From positions 78,431 to 142,430 of the forward strand of contig AJFK01000028.1 in assembly GCA_000467715.1 (NCBI GenBank): a stretch of DNA of 64,000 bases, given 5' to 3'. This stretch comes from Hysterium pulicare CBS 123377 (lineage: Eukaryota > Ascomycota > Dothideomycetes > Hysteriales > Hysteriaceae). Under the pieces are notes generated by a model. The model was not told the origin of the DNA. It was given only the letters and a program-made list of their open reading frames with translations, and did not search any database. Each line of letters opens with the position of its first letter. Position 1 is the stretch's first letter. This document shows positions 46,839-58,107 of the stretch, in pieces. The translations under genes and the position numbers were made by a program.

Positions 46839-47714
46839 AGTAACATATCTGAACTTCGAAAAATGCTTGATGCCGGTTGCGAGTTGTCTAACCGGGTGCG
46901 CTGAGCTTTACGACCGAATCTAATGATAATCAATCCCACGATGTATACCAAGATTTATAAGGCTTTAAACATATATCGCGAACTTTGCATCTCAAACATC
47001 TTGATTCATACAACCAGGATCATCGACTCCGAACACTATCCATGAATCCACATGACACTTGATCAATGCGAATGGGTCCCAGAGGAATACCTTCGCTCTT
47101 CAATTTGATTCAAATGCAAAGTATCGCCAAGGAAATCATTTTGCGGAATTTTATAGAGCGATTTTTACTAGCGTGAGAAATTTGGCAGCATGCCCCGGCC
47201 ATACCTAGGTAGAGCCATGCAGATCTCCACCAATCCGGAACTCAATCAAAGTAACTTTCTACCCCCGGCTATAATCCAAAACGGACACGGAAGAAACACA
47301 ATGAAACTCCGGTAAATATAGGCAAGTTTTCCATTGCTAAGAGCAAAACTAAACGCATTCTTAACCGTAATTACTTTCCTCTATGTGCGTTTGCATCATG
47401 ATTCTTTCAATCCATGTCCAGCACAGTCCGCGCATACGCTAGACTAGCTATGTGTTGCTACCTGGATATCAAAATTGCCCTTGCATTTCGTCCGTTCCTT
47501 TGGTGTCCTTTCCGCCGCACTAGCCATGGTGTTTCGAGACCAAGACAGCAGATCCGGCGAATGGCAACAAATACATTGTCCAGACCGAGATTACTTACAG
47601 ATGAGATTATCTGAATACAAAGTACAAAGGTCCTCTAAGTGCCTCGAGCCCCAGATCTAGTTCTTCCTTTCAATTGTATATTCAGTTTCATCTAACTGCT
47701 CCTACTCGTCCAAG
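46839..47714. other. intergenic, promoter of the GH1 gene
   Basis: About 0.88 kb, AT-rich, with no recognisable gene. Two short overlapping frames at 47414-47660 lack motifs. Confidence 0.45.
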
Positions 47715-49677
47715 ATGGTAGCAGCCCTTAATACCGCTCAAAGAAGGTTTGGCCTGCTATTCATCTTCCTCTTTCTCTTGGGTCTTCCTCCGAGTGTATT
47801 AAGTTACACTAATTCCAGCGGGTTGGCCTTCGGAACACCATCTGGATACACCTCCAAGACGTACAATGCATCGGCAATTCCTACAGCATCCAGGCCTAAT
47901 TCAGACTTTTCAGATCAAGCACTAGCATTCCTCTGGGATCAGGTTGGCCCTGTTGCAACAGGACCCATAACCACGACAGTCCAACCAACCGCCGAACCAT
48001 CCGTGTATTCATCTCCAGGCCAGTTTCATCCTTTGGTAGCTACGTCTGATCCCAAACTTTCAGGCGTCAAGTTACCCAAAGGCTTCAAATGGGGTTTAGC
48101 ATCTTCGGCTTATCAAGTCGAGGGAGCTGCGAAAGATGAGGGAAAGGGCCCTTCTATTTGGGATCTTCTAAGCCACCGTGTACCGAACCAAGTCGCCGAC
48201 AATACCACTGGAGATGTAGTGGCTGAGCACTATTATCTCTATAAGCAGGATTTCGCGCGTCTGAAGAATCTTGGAGTACCCTATTTCAGTCCTAGCATCA
48301 GCTGGCCTCGTATCTTCCCCTTCGGCAAAGGGCCGGTTAATGAAGCCGGAGTCAGACATTACGACGATGTGATCGCAGAGCTGGTCAAGAACGGCATCAG
48401 TCCAGCCGTCACGCTTTTCCATTGGGACACACCGCTCGCCTTGTTCAACGAGTACGGTGCCTGGACGGATCCTCAGATCGTCGATGACTACTTCAACTAT
48501 GCCAAGTTCGTGATCAGCAGATACGATCAGTATGTTGATACATGGTTTCTCTTTAATGAACCGCAGTATTGCAATTGGCAGTACGCCAACTACCCCGCTG
48601 GCAAATACTATCCAGCATATAACGGCGTCACCGGCGGCCTCAAAGCTCGATTTCTCTGCGGCCATTATACACTGCTGGCCCATGCAAAGGTCGCTAAGTG
48701 GTACCACGAGGAGTTCAAAGGTCGTGGACGAGTTACTTTCAAGAATTCCGGGAACTACTATGAGGCAAACTCCACGAGCGAAGCTGACCAAATCGCAAGA
48801 CAACGGAACTTCGACTTTTCGATTGGATGGTTTGGAGGACCATGGACGGATGGTGATTATCCGCAGAGTTTGAAGGACACGCTGGGAGGTTTACTTCCAG
48901 CATTTACAGCTGAAGAGAAAGCGATGATCAAAGGCTCCTGTGACTTCTACGCTCTTGATGGGTAAGTTTTCCTTCCCAATCGACTTGATCACAATGACTA
49001 ATCATTCTAGGTACACCTCATACTATGCGTTCGGAATCCACGGCGGAGTTGAAGCATGTGTTTCAAACAGTTCCCATCCAGGCTTTCCCGAATGTGCTGG
49101 TAGTGCATCAACGGACCCAGATGGCTTCCCCATTGGCCCCGCAGGTGATCCAGGCGTGAACTGGCTGTACGACACGCCGTCAGGTATTCGTCGGTTCTTG
49201 AAGCATCTCACGACAGTCCTCTTTCCGAGCATCCCGGACATTGTTGTTACGGAGTTTGGGTTTGCGGAGCCTTTTGAGTCGCAACTCACCAGCAAAAATC
49301 AAGCCTTGTGGGACTTGCGCAGAGCCGTGAGTTGAAGAAATCTAACAGGAGAGTGATAGATGAGCTGACGAATCGCAGGATTACTTTCAAAATTACCTCG
49401 ATAATATTCTTGCGTCGATCGTGTATGATAAGGTTAACGTGACTGGCGCTTTTGCCTGGGCGATTTTCGATAACTTTGAATGGGGGAGCGGTGCAAGTGT
49501 CAGGTTTGGGCTTCAATATGTCAATTACACGGATCTCAGCAGAACGCCTAAGGCCAGCATGTTTCAGCTTCTACATTGGTTCAAGTAAGTAGATTGGGTC
49601 CGCTGGTTTGTAGTTGCGACTAACCGTGTGGCAGAGAGCATACTGGAGCCAGCAATTCAACAATGAAGCTGCTGTAA
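47715..49677 (+). CDS. secreted GH1 beta-glucosidase, 603 aa
   Basis: Retaining beta-glycosidase of family 1. Exons 47715-48961, 49011-49326, 49379-49584 and 49635-49677. A signal peptide (FGLLFIFLFLLGLPPSVLS) is followed by a ~90-residue Ser/Thr/Pro-rich linker. The TIM barrel begins LPKGFKWGLASSAYQVEGAA, with SIWDLLSH, PSISWPRIFPFGKGPVNEAG and VTLFHWDTP (usual form FHWDLP). The acid/base Glu is in TWFLFNEPQYC. The nucleophile Glu is in IVVTEFGFAEP, where most GH1 enzymes have TENG. AFAWAIFDNFEWGSGASVRF and RTPKASMFQLLHWF are the late barrel strands. Potential N-glycosylation sites (NTTG, NSTS, NSSH) fit secretion. The last exon is a short tail EHTGASNSTMKLL. The TEFG form and N-terminal extension suggest a distinct secreted fungal subgroup. 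Confidence 0.92.
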
Positions 49678-51032
49678 GGGAGTTACCGCCGTCTTCCGCG
49701 AGGAAAAGGCACGTTATAAAATAGATGTGCTTGTATGTATATACTGTGCCTAAATAGAAAGTAATTTTGTCCGTCGTTTCGAGCGGATTCGGTATCTTGA
49801 AGGGTTGCAAGGTGGCTATTGGTAGGCTGGCGATGACCTAGCCGGCGGACATGTTTCAGTTGACGTGCTCACCTCTTATTGATTTCGTGGGCATCATGAC
49901 TTCGCCGACAATGGAGTCTTATCTTTTGAGATAAGTAGGAGAGTGTACCGACGATCTCTTGGAAGGCATAAAGTCCAGCATAATATACTCGGTCATGTGG
50001 GCTGTGTGCAGGTGGCGAAGTGCATGGTCAGATGGAGCTTTGTTTCCACTTAGCTGTTCCTGTTTCTTATCGCGCGAATCCCTGCCTGAGGATTGCATCG
50101 TACACCCGGCCCTGGAGGCACCAGCACGACTGCATTTCACAGGCCGAATACAGCAGCATGGCATCAGTTGAACCATGATGGCTTTGGCATCTATTCGGGT
50201 GGTGTAAAGGCTGACCCGCCGTGTGTTGTCCGTTGCGTTGGTACTTTACTCACAACTACCCCATGTTTCCGATCTAATCGTTAACGCTTCCGGCGGGCCA
50301 AGATCAAGCCTCTCGCATCTGCCCTCTCGACCGTCACTTGTCTTACAACTCCAGCTTCCCAACCCACCCTCGGTCTCGTCGTCACTACTCTGACCCATAC
50401 AGATCAGCCTGCTGGCTGTTTAATGTATAACCTCTGCAGTCTTTCCGCCGTCCGCCCCCCAACTTGCCCGGATTCCGGAGCCAACTTCCTCTCGCTTCCA
50501 CCACCGATGACATCGTAAACCCTTCTACCAAAACCTACCTAGGCTACTCTCTTATCAACGCCTCCAAACCCCTCTTAACTCGCCGTCAACTCCATCATAC
50601 AGCTTCTCAGCCGTGATACCTCTGCGGATGCCTTTTCTTTGATTCAGGATTGACGCCAGGAGAAAGGCAGTCCAGCATTCCACCATCTACATCCGTAACG
50701 CCTCCGAGCGTCCCCGGCCATACTTCGTCCTGGCAGACGAAATCCCCCAGATCCCACCTACCCCAGTCACCTCCGACCACCCAGCCACCTCGACCTCCCG
50801 ATCTTCTCATTCCCAAGTAATCTCTGCCCATTTATCCCCCGAAATACAACATCATAGCTCTTCCGGCCCATCCAGTAGCAGTCTCGCCAATACCACAACA
50901 CCTGCAAGACTGAATAAGCGCAGGCATAGTCTCTCTGAGAACGAGGAGCACTCAGAGGGCTCTGAGTCTGATACCACCCGAGGCCGGTCCTCTAGACATA
51001 GATTAAAGCGTCGGCGCGGAGCAGACGGGACA
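49678..51032. other. intergenic with 5' region of the WD40 gene
   Basis: Mostly unassigned. From about 50651 to 51032 the reading frame of the downstream WD40 gene stays open without an ATG (IYIRNASERPRPYFVLADEI and GPSSSSLANTTTPARLNKRR). An upstream ATG-bearing exon joining near the GATTCAG at 50642-50648 is therefore possible. 50280-50640 is C/T-rich and promoter-like. Confidence 0.45.
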
Positions 51033-53212
51033 ATGCGCCTTGATACTGACGCTTCAAAACGGTCCCAGTCACCCTCACATAGCTTTGCGAACGGTTCCTC
51101 ACGGTCACCGGGGCCCCGTTCGTCCCTTGGAAAGATTGCAAATGGAAATTCACATACCAAGACCGAGAGTAATGGCTCGGCGGCGTCATACACCAATGGC
51201 AGCTCTTTGTCGAACGGACGAACTGTTCCTGACACATTCTTTGGCCATGACCGGGGCGAGGTGACACGCATTTTAATACAAAGTCTGACAGATCTCGGAT
51301 ACCACGGAGCTGCGGGGGCCTTATGTCAGGAGAGCGGCTACGAGTTGGAAGGACCAACTGTGGCAGCTTTTCGAAGTGCTGTTCTTCAAGGAGACTGGGC
51401 TGAGGCTGAAGCATTATTATTCGGAACAAGTTCTCTTGATGATGGGGGTGGAGTTGGTCTCGCCGACGGAGAGTCAGGGTACGGTAAAGCGAGTGGAAAG
51501 TCTACCAAGAATTCATGGTCGCACGGGCGGCATACTGGAGGACTGACACTAGCAGAAGGAGCTAATGAAAATGAAATGAAGTTCTGGATGCGGCAGCAGA
51601 AATACTTGGAGCTACTAGAGGGAAGAGATTTGGGGAGCGCACTCATGGTTCTCAGGCAGGAGTTGACTCCGCTACATCAGGATGTCGGCAGATTGCACGC
51701 ACTCTCGAGGTAAAACTCTGGCCACAATAGCTTATGGCGGCGTCTATGACATAACTAACAACTTGTAGTCTAATGATGTGCCAATCCGCGGAAGACTTGA
51801 AATTCCAGTCTCAATGGGACGGTGCTAAAGGCGAGTCCCGGACCCATTTACTCTCCGAATTGTCAAGTAAGTTGGTATAGAGCATTTCTCACAGTTCATA
51901 TACCTAACATATGGACAGAATCAATATCTCCGAGTGTGATGATCCCAGAACATCGTTTGGCTGTCCTTTTAGACCAGGTAAAAGACGGCTGGATATCGAA
52001 TTGCCTTTATCATAACACTGCTACCTCACCGTCACTTTACGTGGATCATATTTGCGAGCGCGATGAGTTTCCGCTCAAAAATGTACTCGACTTACGCCAT
52101 CATTCCGACGAGGTTTGGTTCCTCCGCTTCTCTCACGATGGAACTAAGCTGGCAACAACAAGTAAAGATGCAACTGTCGTAATTTATGATACCAACACCT
52201 TCAAGATTCTCCATACGCTTAGAGAGCACGATGGTAGCGGCGTTTGCTATGTAGCCTGGAGTCCAGACGACACGAAGTTGGTCAGCTGCTGCCAAGCTCA
52301 GGAATGTTCGGCACGTGTTTGGGATGTTCGAGTAAGTAAAGTTGAAACACTCCGAGCGATGTCAGCATCTAACACAATATATAGACTGGGCGGTGCGAAC
52401 TTTGCATCAGCGAATTCACGTATCCTGTGACCACAGCAGCATGGGCTCCAAACGGCCAGGCGATCGTAATAGGCTCCCAAGACACAACGCACGGACTGTC
52501 TCTGTGGAATCTGAACGGCGAAGCGATTCATAAATGGAACGAGGACACCCTTCGGGTACATGACCTAGCCATCTCGTCGGATGGACAGCGCCTAGTCGTT
52601 CTGCTAGAAAACCGCATCCTTGTCTACGATTTCGTGTCTCGGGAAAAGTTATGCGAGTGGGCTCTTGACGACGTTAAGTTGACTTCCGTCAATATCAGCC
52701 AGAATTCACAACACATGCTTATCAGCATGAACGACAACAAGATCAGGTTAATGGATATTGATACTGGAGAAGTCATTCAGAGCTTTACAGGACAGACACA
52801 GACCCAATTTATAATTCGAAGTGCGTTCGGTGGAGCGAACGAGAATTTCGTTGTCAGTGGAAGTGAAGGTACATACCCTGTCCTTGAAAGCGATCGACGT
52901 CCCTCAATAAAACTAATTAGCAATCATAGATTCACGAATATACATCTGGAGGATAAACGGTCAACTAGTCGAAGCGCTTGATGCTCATCCCGGTGGTTGT
53001 GTGAATGCAGTTGCATGGCATCCCAAAGACCCTCGAATATTTGCTTCAGCTGGAGACGACAACCGAGTCCGAATGTACGGCATCGCTATATTTCTTTCCC
53101 GAGCTTCCTAATTTCCTAGTTCTCAACACCATCAAATACAGCTTTTCTAACACACAACAGATGGAAACCCTCCCCCCACTTCTCCTCAAATTCAAACGGC
53201 TACAATCGATAA
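51033..53212 (+). CDS. Gid7/WDR26-type WD40 protein with CTLH region (GID/CTLH ubiquitin ligase)
   Basis: Putative scaffold of the GID E3 ligase that targets gluconeogenic enzymes in yeast. Exons 51033-51709, 51769-51866, 51919-52331, 52385-52868, 52930-53074 and 53161-53212 give 622 aa. The N-terminus is Ser-rich (SKRSQSPSHSFANGSSRSPG). A LisH/CTLH region follows: GEVTRILIQSLTDLGYHGAA, FRSAVLQGDWAEAEALLF and KFWMRQQKYLELLEGRDLGS. WD40 repeats begin at NVLDLRHHSDEVWFLRFSHD, with TVVIYDTNTFKILHTLREHD, LSLWNLNGEAIHKWNEDTLR and DSRIYIWRINGQLVEALDAH, ending DDNRVRIWKPS. The ATG at 51033 is the first in frame, but the frame is open for ~380 bases before it, so the true protein may start earlier. 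Confidence 0.9.
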
Positions 53213-54342
53213 CGAGCCCGATTCGAATCAAACCGCACGCAAAGACGACTCTTAATCAACTACATATACATCAACAGCATTTACACGGCGATACACTGGG
53301 ACAATTAAGGACGGGTGGCTCCGGTTTTGTCTTTCCCACCCCATCATATACTTTGGAGTCATGCTTATTTTAGGGTGGAGCTTTTTCTTTGTCTCGGAGG
53401 ACTCTTGCATCGGTTTACACCATTCCATCTCCCACTTTCCATTTGTCCTCTCTTATACACTCCCCACTTTCCCGTTTCCTTTTCGCACCTACACTTCGAT
53501 TGCATGGAATGGAACGAACTGCGTACGGTAGACGCCCAAACTTGATGCCCGGCGACCGGGAGGTTTTCAGTGCGGGCGCTTTCTTGTCTTGTCTTCTCAT
53601 GGGTGGTAGTGCTTTTGGAACTTGTTTTCCCCGGCTTAGGATAGCGTGCCGGGTGAGGTGGTGTTTGTGGATGAGGAGGGGTTTTGTTGTTGTTTTGGTG
53701 GAGGTTGAGGGATCGACGGAGCATTGGGATGGAGGTTGTGATATGATGGGGGGAGAGGGAGGGGAGGAGGTATTGTATGTAGGTAGCTCTACACCACTTT
53801 CTTCTGTAGAAAGATTTTGCGCCAGATGCCTGCGGATACGTTTCTTTTTACAAGTGACGTCGACTTCAAACTTATGTTTCGAATTAAAAGAAGACAAAAC
53901 TTTCTTAAGTCAAGTCTCAATGCACTAATTCTGACAAGCGGAAACAGCGCTGTTCGCCCATGACCTTCTTGAACTATGTGTTGAATCACTGATACGGCAA
54001 GTGGGAATTGTGGTCACCGTTGATAACGCCACGAGATAAAAGCTAAGTAGCATTGTCGGCCGGAATCAAACATTACTATTACTATCTAATCAATCCCAAT
54101 CTTTCGAAACCCATGATGTCCTTATCCAAAACAAAGATATGCCCCCTAATCCCCTATACTCAAATCTACATAAAATAACCAAAAGACCCAAAACAAAACA
54201 AAGAAAAACGGTAATCTTATCCTGACTATGCTAAATGCTGAACACCTCTCCCAAATGCTTCCTCTCACCCCCTCGCCCAACCAATCAACCCCTTCCCTAC
54301 CCTCCTACTCCAACCCCCCAAACAAAACAACGAAAAAGAAAA
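53213..54342. other. intergenic between convergent genes; competing unassigned frames
   Basis: Overlapping frames on opposite strands (53389-53928 +, 179 codons; 53415-53897 -, 160 codons) cannot both be real and neither shows a motif. The minus one is basic and Pro/Ser-rich (PPIISQPPSQCSVDPSTSTK). Left uncalled. Confidence 0.4.
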
Positions 54343-57300
54343 TCACCCCCTCAAAAACCCATCCGCATCATACAAACTCCCCGGCGTCCCCATCCCCCTC
54401 TGTGATCCTTGCATCTGCTGCACATCCGGCTCACTACTCGGCGGCTGGATCTGGATCCCGATCTTCACATTCGGCGTGCTTGGAGCCAGCGCGCTCCTCT
54501 TCCTATATCTTTGTCTGCCGCGCGGGGGAGGTGTTGTTTTTTCCTTGGCGACTTCGAAGGCGCGTCTTTTGTTGTTGCTGCTGGTGGTAGATTTGGCTCT
54601 GGATTTGGATTTGGGAGTTGGGGTGGAGCTGGTGGGGGAAGGAGAGCGAGGAGGAGAGGTTGAGGCTGGGGGAAGAGGGGTGGTGGTGGCGTGCGGAGGC
54701 GTCGAGTGCCAGAATTTTTCGCCGTCTTCCCAGACGCTGGAGCTGCGGGCTTCGTGGGAGGAGTTGTTGTAGAAGGATTTAGACGTGTCTATGACTTCGG
54801 TATCATCATGCTGTTCTTCCGGGGTTTTGTTTTCCTTTTCCAGGCACTGGGCGGCTGCGTCGTGAGTATGATCGCGTCGTGCCTCTCCAACTGCATCAAC
54901 TTCCTCTCCTAACAACGGCTCTCGTCCTTCGGCATCGAAAATGGTTCGATCGGTGTCGGCTTCCCAATCATCTAGAACATTCCCCACAAGCCTCCTCTGC
55001 TCCTCCTCATCCCACTCTATCTCAAAATCCTCACAGCCCGTCTCTCCTTCCATCCAGCTTTCCTCTCCTGGCAAATTGATGCTCTCTTCCCGGCCCAGTC
55101 TCAGATACCGACGTTCGCCTTTACCACCATTCCTCTCCGCGTCCGAGTTCATCCGCCTTAGCTCTAAGACAGCGCGCCGGAGATCCCGGGGAGGACTGGC
55201 GCGCGGACCTAGTGGCAAGGGTTGTGAGTGGTGGGATTGGTGAAAAGGTTGGGTAGGATAGAGAGCTGGGATGTTGGTTAAGCTTAACGCTGGAAGTGTG
55301 GCGTGTTTAGGACGAGGGGAGCACGGGGCAATTGGTGAAGGGAATAGAGATGGAGAAGGAGACGGGGAAGTTGAAGATGGAGCAGAGTAGACTGAACTTG
55401 CGGAAGATTGATTGGTTGTAGTGGCCATATCTAATGGTGAGATAGGTCTGAGTGGACTGGAATCTATGGGTTGATACAAATGGGCTGGGGATGGAGTGTG
55501 TGCAGCCGAGAAGTCGTTCTGTGGTTGAGACGGGAATGCTGCTTCGATGAGAGGATCGAAGAAGGATTGTGCTTGGGTAGGACTGTCCGGAATTGGTATG
55601 TCTTCGCGCGGATTGGAATGCCACGCATTGAATAAAGTCGCTTTCGGATTAATATTACTATTAGGGCTGGTGAATATGTCTGTACTAAGAATGGCGGGAT
55701 CGATGAAGTCTAGCGGGGTTTCGTTCGGTGTCATACCATCATTGCAGCGATAAGTTCGGGTGGAGAAATGATCTGGAGAAACTGGGAGGAACGAGTGTGG
55801 ACGAAGAGTCTTCGGGGAGCATGGTGGTGACTCGAAAGGCGGCAACTCGAATTTCTTACTTTGCGCTGAACCCATGGAGGATTCCTCTGTAATAGTTGTG
55901 ACGGAAGAAGAGAAATGCGTTTGTGGACTCGTGGCTAGTGCCTGATACCCGAGCATAGGGGCAGTAGGGTCATATTCATCCACAATTGAATATAGCCTTT
56001 GAGGGGAATCTGCAACGACTGAACCAAAAGGTGTCGAGGGTGCCATTGGAAAATATGGTGTCTGTCTCTCACGATCATATTCATTGGACGGGCGAGATAA
56101 TTCGAAGGTTGGGGGCGGTGAACTAATACTGCGGATCGAGCCAATATCGTGGCATGGACTTGGGAACTTTGGTATGCTGAGCACAGAACCTGTACTGAAC
56201 CGGTGACTGTTTTGTTGCGTGCTAAATGAGGTATTGTTGGAGTGGCCTAATGTCGGTGATTCAATAAAGTCTGCCAGAGATAAGGTTGGAGAACTTGGAG
56301 TCAATGAAGCTCGAATGTTTGTCGGATTGAGCTTCAAGTCCGGTGCAAACACTGATAAAGATGGTGGATTTGGAAGCGATCTCGTACTCGCGAAATCAGA
56401 GCCAGATTTCTTTGACTTCTTGCGGCCTGCAGAATCAGGGGACTCTTCTTGAATATCGTTCATAACAGAGGGACTTGGTGACCTGCTTGGGGGCCCCAGA
56501 ATGGTTGGGGCGGCAAGTGATATTCGGACACAGTTTTGTCTTCGATGACCCTTTCGTGCACTCGGACTACCTTTTAGTGCGGATGGTTTCCCTGATTGAA
56601 GCGGTGCAGGATCCCACTGAAAGGGATTGCCATTACTACTCCTAGTCGATGAAGCTTGCGTTGAGGCCTGTGAAAGTTGTCGCTTCGGACCTCCTTGATT
56701 ACCAGATACATCTCTCAGGATTGATGCCTTTCGGCGTTCCTGAGGAGACCCATAAGATATAACCTGAGATCCTGAGTGTCGTTTAGGTGTGGTCATACTC
56801 CTGACTGTAAGAGGGCTGCCAGCTGGTGATATTTGGGCCAATTCGGATGTATTGGCCAAGCCGATTGATCGTAAGCTTGGGCTTTTGCTTCCAAATTGTG
56901 ACTGCCGCTTTGAAGTGGGTGTTCCCAATCCCATACTGTAGTGAGCAACGCTACTTTTGATCGAACTTTGCGACAACGGATTTCTGCCATGAACAGTGCG
57001 CGTATCTCGTATTGGTCTCGGCCCAACAATCATGGAATTTTTCAAGTCGCGCTTCGCTACCTTTTGCACCCGTACATTACCAGGTCGCGACATTATTGGA
57101 CTTGACTGAGTAACAAGTATGGAGCTTCCGGCGGACTCGAAACTGGAAACTGAAAGCCGAGACGGACTGCGAGACAAGAGACTTTGTCGCCTGGCTTCAC
57201 TTTTGATACGCGCGACTTCAAGAGGTAGCGGAGGCATCGGCGCGTCCGGAGCATGGCCAGAACGTTGACTGCACAAGCTGACTGATCTTTCATGAAGCCT

Positions 57301-58107
57301 TGGGCGTAGACCGTGATGATAGAGTTCGATTGTACTGCTCGTTGGTACATCCGGAACGGATTTGGATCGGTTTGGCCTGACTCGTCTCGGAGCAATACTA
57401 GTCGTTGGTTTCGCGGTCAGACTTCGCCGCAGGGGTTCTTTAAGAATTACTCTTGGTGTATCTGACTGAAGGTCTGGCCAATTGTTCCTTAAGGCAGGAT
57501 GATATTTCAACAAGGATTGATCTGAAGATAGCCGACCATTGTTCGTGATTGGTGATGAAGGACCTCCGCCGAGTGGTCCATTCAAGATTGGAACAAGCGG
57601 AGAAGGTTTTGGGCTCTCTATGACCGTTGATAATTGAGGAGCACGTATTTTCTTCAACTGAAAGGCTTTCTTGGGCGCTCGACGTGCTGCGAACGGCCAT
57701 GAAAGCCGACTGGGGCGAGTTGCACTTTCGTCTGTGGGGATTTGACTCGTAGAGGGTGCCGTTGCATTCGGCTCGGGATGTACGATCGTTTCGACGGAAG
57801 GTAATGCCCCCCACCCAGATTTCGCATTAAATGGCAAGATAGTACTTCGTCTAAGAATAGCGCGTGGTTTTGTGAGGGTTGATGCGCGTGCCCCAGCGCG
57901 CGCCTGATTCTGAGTAATGATTACGCCTCTTTCGTCCAGATCGGCCAAAAGGCGTTTGTGGGTTCGAACAGCTCGGATAAGTAGAACAACCAGTGCGATG
58001 AGCAAGCCCAGCATCAAAACTCCAACACCCGTGAGAATCGCAGCCAATGCTGTGCTGCTCAATTGTCCAGGTCCTTCCGTCGCGTCTCTTACTACTATCG
58101 GCGCCAT
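54343..58107 (-). CDS. large single-pass membrane protein with long Ser/Pro-rich disordered region, 1254 aa
   Basis: Intronless; ATG at 58107 (MAPIVVRDATEGPGQLSSTA). One strong membrane helix at about residues 18-46 (ILTGVGVLMLGLLIALVVLL) follows a short N-terminus with no cleavable signal. A basic juxtamembrane segment (RAVRTHKRLL) suggests that the ~1200-residue remainder is cytosolic. That remainder is low-complexity Ser/Pro/Arg sequence with many SP/TP and RxxS sites. More ordered islands lie near the C-terminus (ERRYLRLGREESINLPGEES, CEDFEIEWDEEEQRRLVGNV) and at the very end (PSTPNVKIGIQIQPPSSEPD, GTPGSLYDADGFLRG). No domain is recognised. The pattern suits a phosphorylated scaffold or sensor-like membrane protein, which is inference from composition. 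The codon-level frame is clean for 3.7 kb, so it is certainly coding. Confidence 0.8.
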   Translation of the reverse strand: MAPIVVRDATEGPGQLSSTALAAILTGVGVLMLGLLIALVVLLIRAVRTHKRLLADLDERGVIITQNQARAGARASTLTKPRAILRRSTILPFNAKSGWGALPSVETIVHPEPNATAPSTSQIPTDESATRPSRLSWPFAARRAPKKAFQLKKIRAPQLSTVIESPKPSPLVPILNGPLGGGPSSPITNNGRLSSDQSLLKYHPALRNNWPDLQSDTPRVILKEPLRRSLTAKPTTSIAPRRVRPNRSKSVPDVPTSSTIELYHHGLRPRLHERSVSLCSQRSGHAPDAPMPPLPLEVARIKSEARRQSLLSRSPSRLSVSSFESAGSSILVTQSSPIMSRPGNVRVQKVAKRDLKNSMIVGPRPIRDTRTVHGRNPLSQSSIKSSVAHYSMGLGTPTSKRQSQFGSKSPSLRSIGLANTSELAQISPAGSPLTVRSMTTPKRHSGSQVISYGSPQERRKASILRDVSGNQGGPKRQLSQASTQASSTRSSNGNPFQWDPAPLQSGKPSALKGSPSARKGHRRQNCVRISLAAPTILGPPSRSPSPSVMNDIQEESPDSAGRKKSKKSGSDFASTRSLPNPPSLSVFAPDLKLNPTNIRASLTPSSPTLSLADFIESPTLGHSNNTSFSTQQNSHRFSTGSVLSIPKFPSPCHDIGSIRSISSPPPTFELSRPSNEYDRERQTPYFPMAPSTPFGSVVADSPQRLYSIVDEYDPTAPMLGYQALATSPQTHFSSSVTTITEESSMGSAQSKKFELPPFESPPCSPKTLRPHSFLPVSPDHFSTRTYRCNDGMTPNETPLDFIDPAILSTDIFTSPNSNINPKATLFNAWHSNPREDIPIPDSPTQAQSFFDPLIEAAFPSQPQNDFSAAHTPSPAHLYQPIDSSPLRPISPLDMATTTNQSSASSVYSAPSSTSPSPSPSLFPSPIAPCSPRPKHATLPALSLTNIPALYPTQPFHQSHHSQPLPLGPRASPPRDLRRAVLELRRMNSDAERNGGKGERRYLRLGREESINLPGEESWMEGETGCEDFEIEWDEEEQRRLVGNVLDDWEADTDRTIFDAEGREPLLGEEVDAVGEARRDHTHDAAAQCLEKENKTPEEQHDDTEVIDTSKSFYNNSSHEARSSSVWEDGEKFWHSTPPHATTTPLPPASTSPPRSPSPTSSTPTPKSKSRAKSTTSSNNKRRAFEVAKEKTTPPPRGRQRYRKRSALAPSTPNVKIGIQIQPPSSEPDVQQMQGSQRGMGTPGSLYDADGFLRG

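Noticed and set aside
53389-53928. 179-codon frame (+) overlapping a 160-codon frame (-)
   Set aside because: They are antiparallel over the same bases, show no family motif or splice support, and lie in a low-complexity stretch between two convergent genes.
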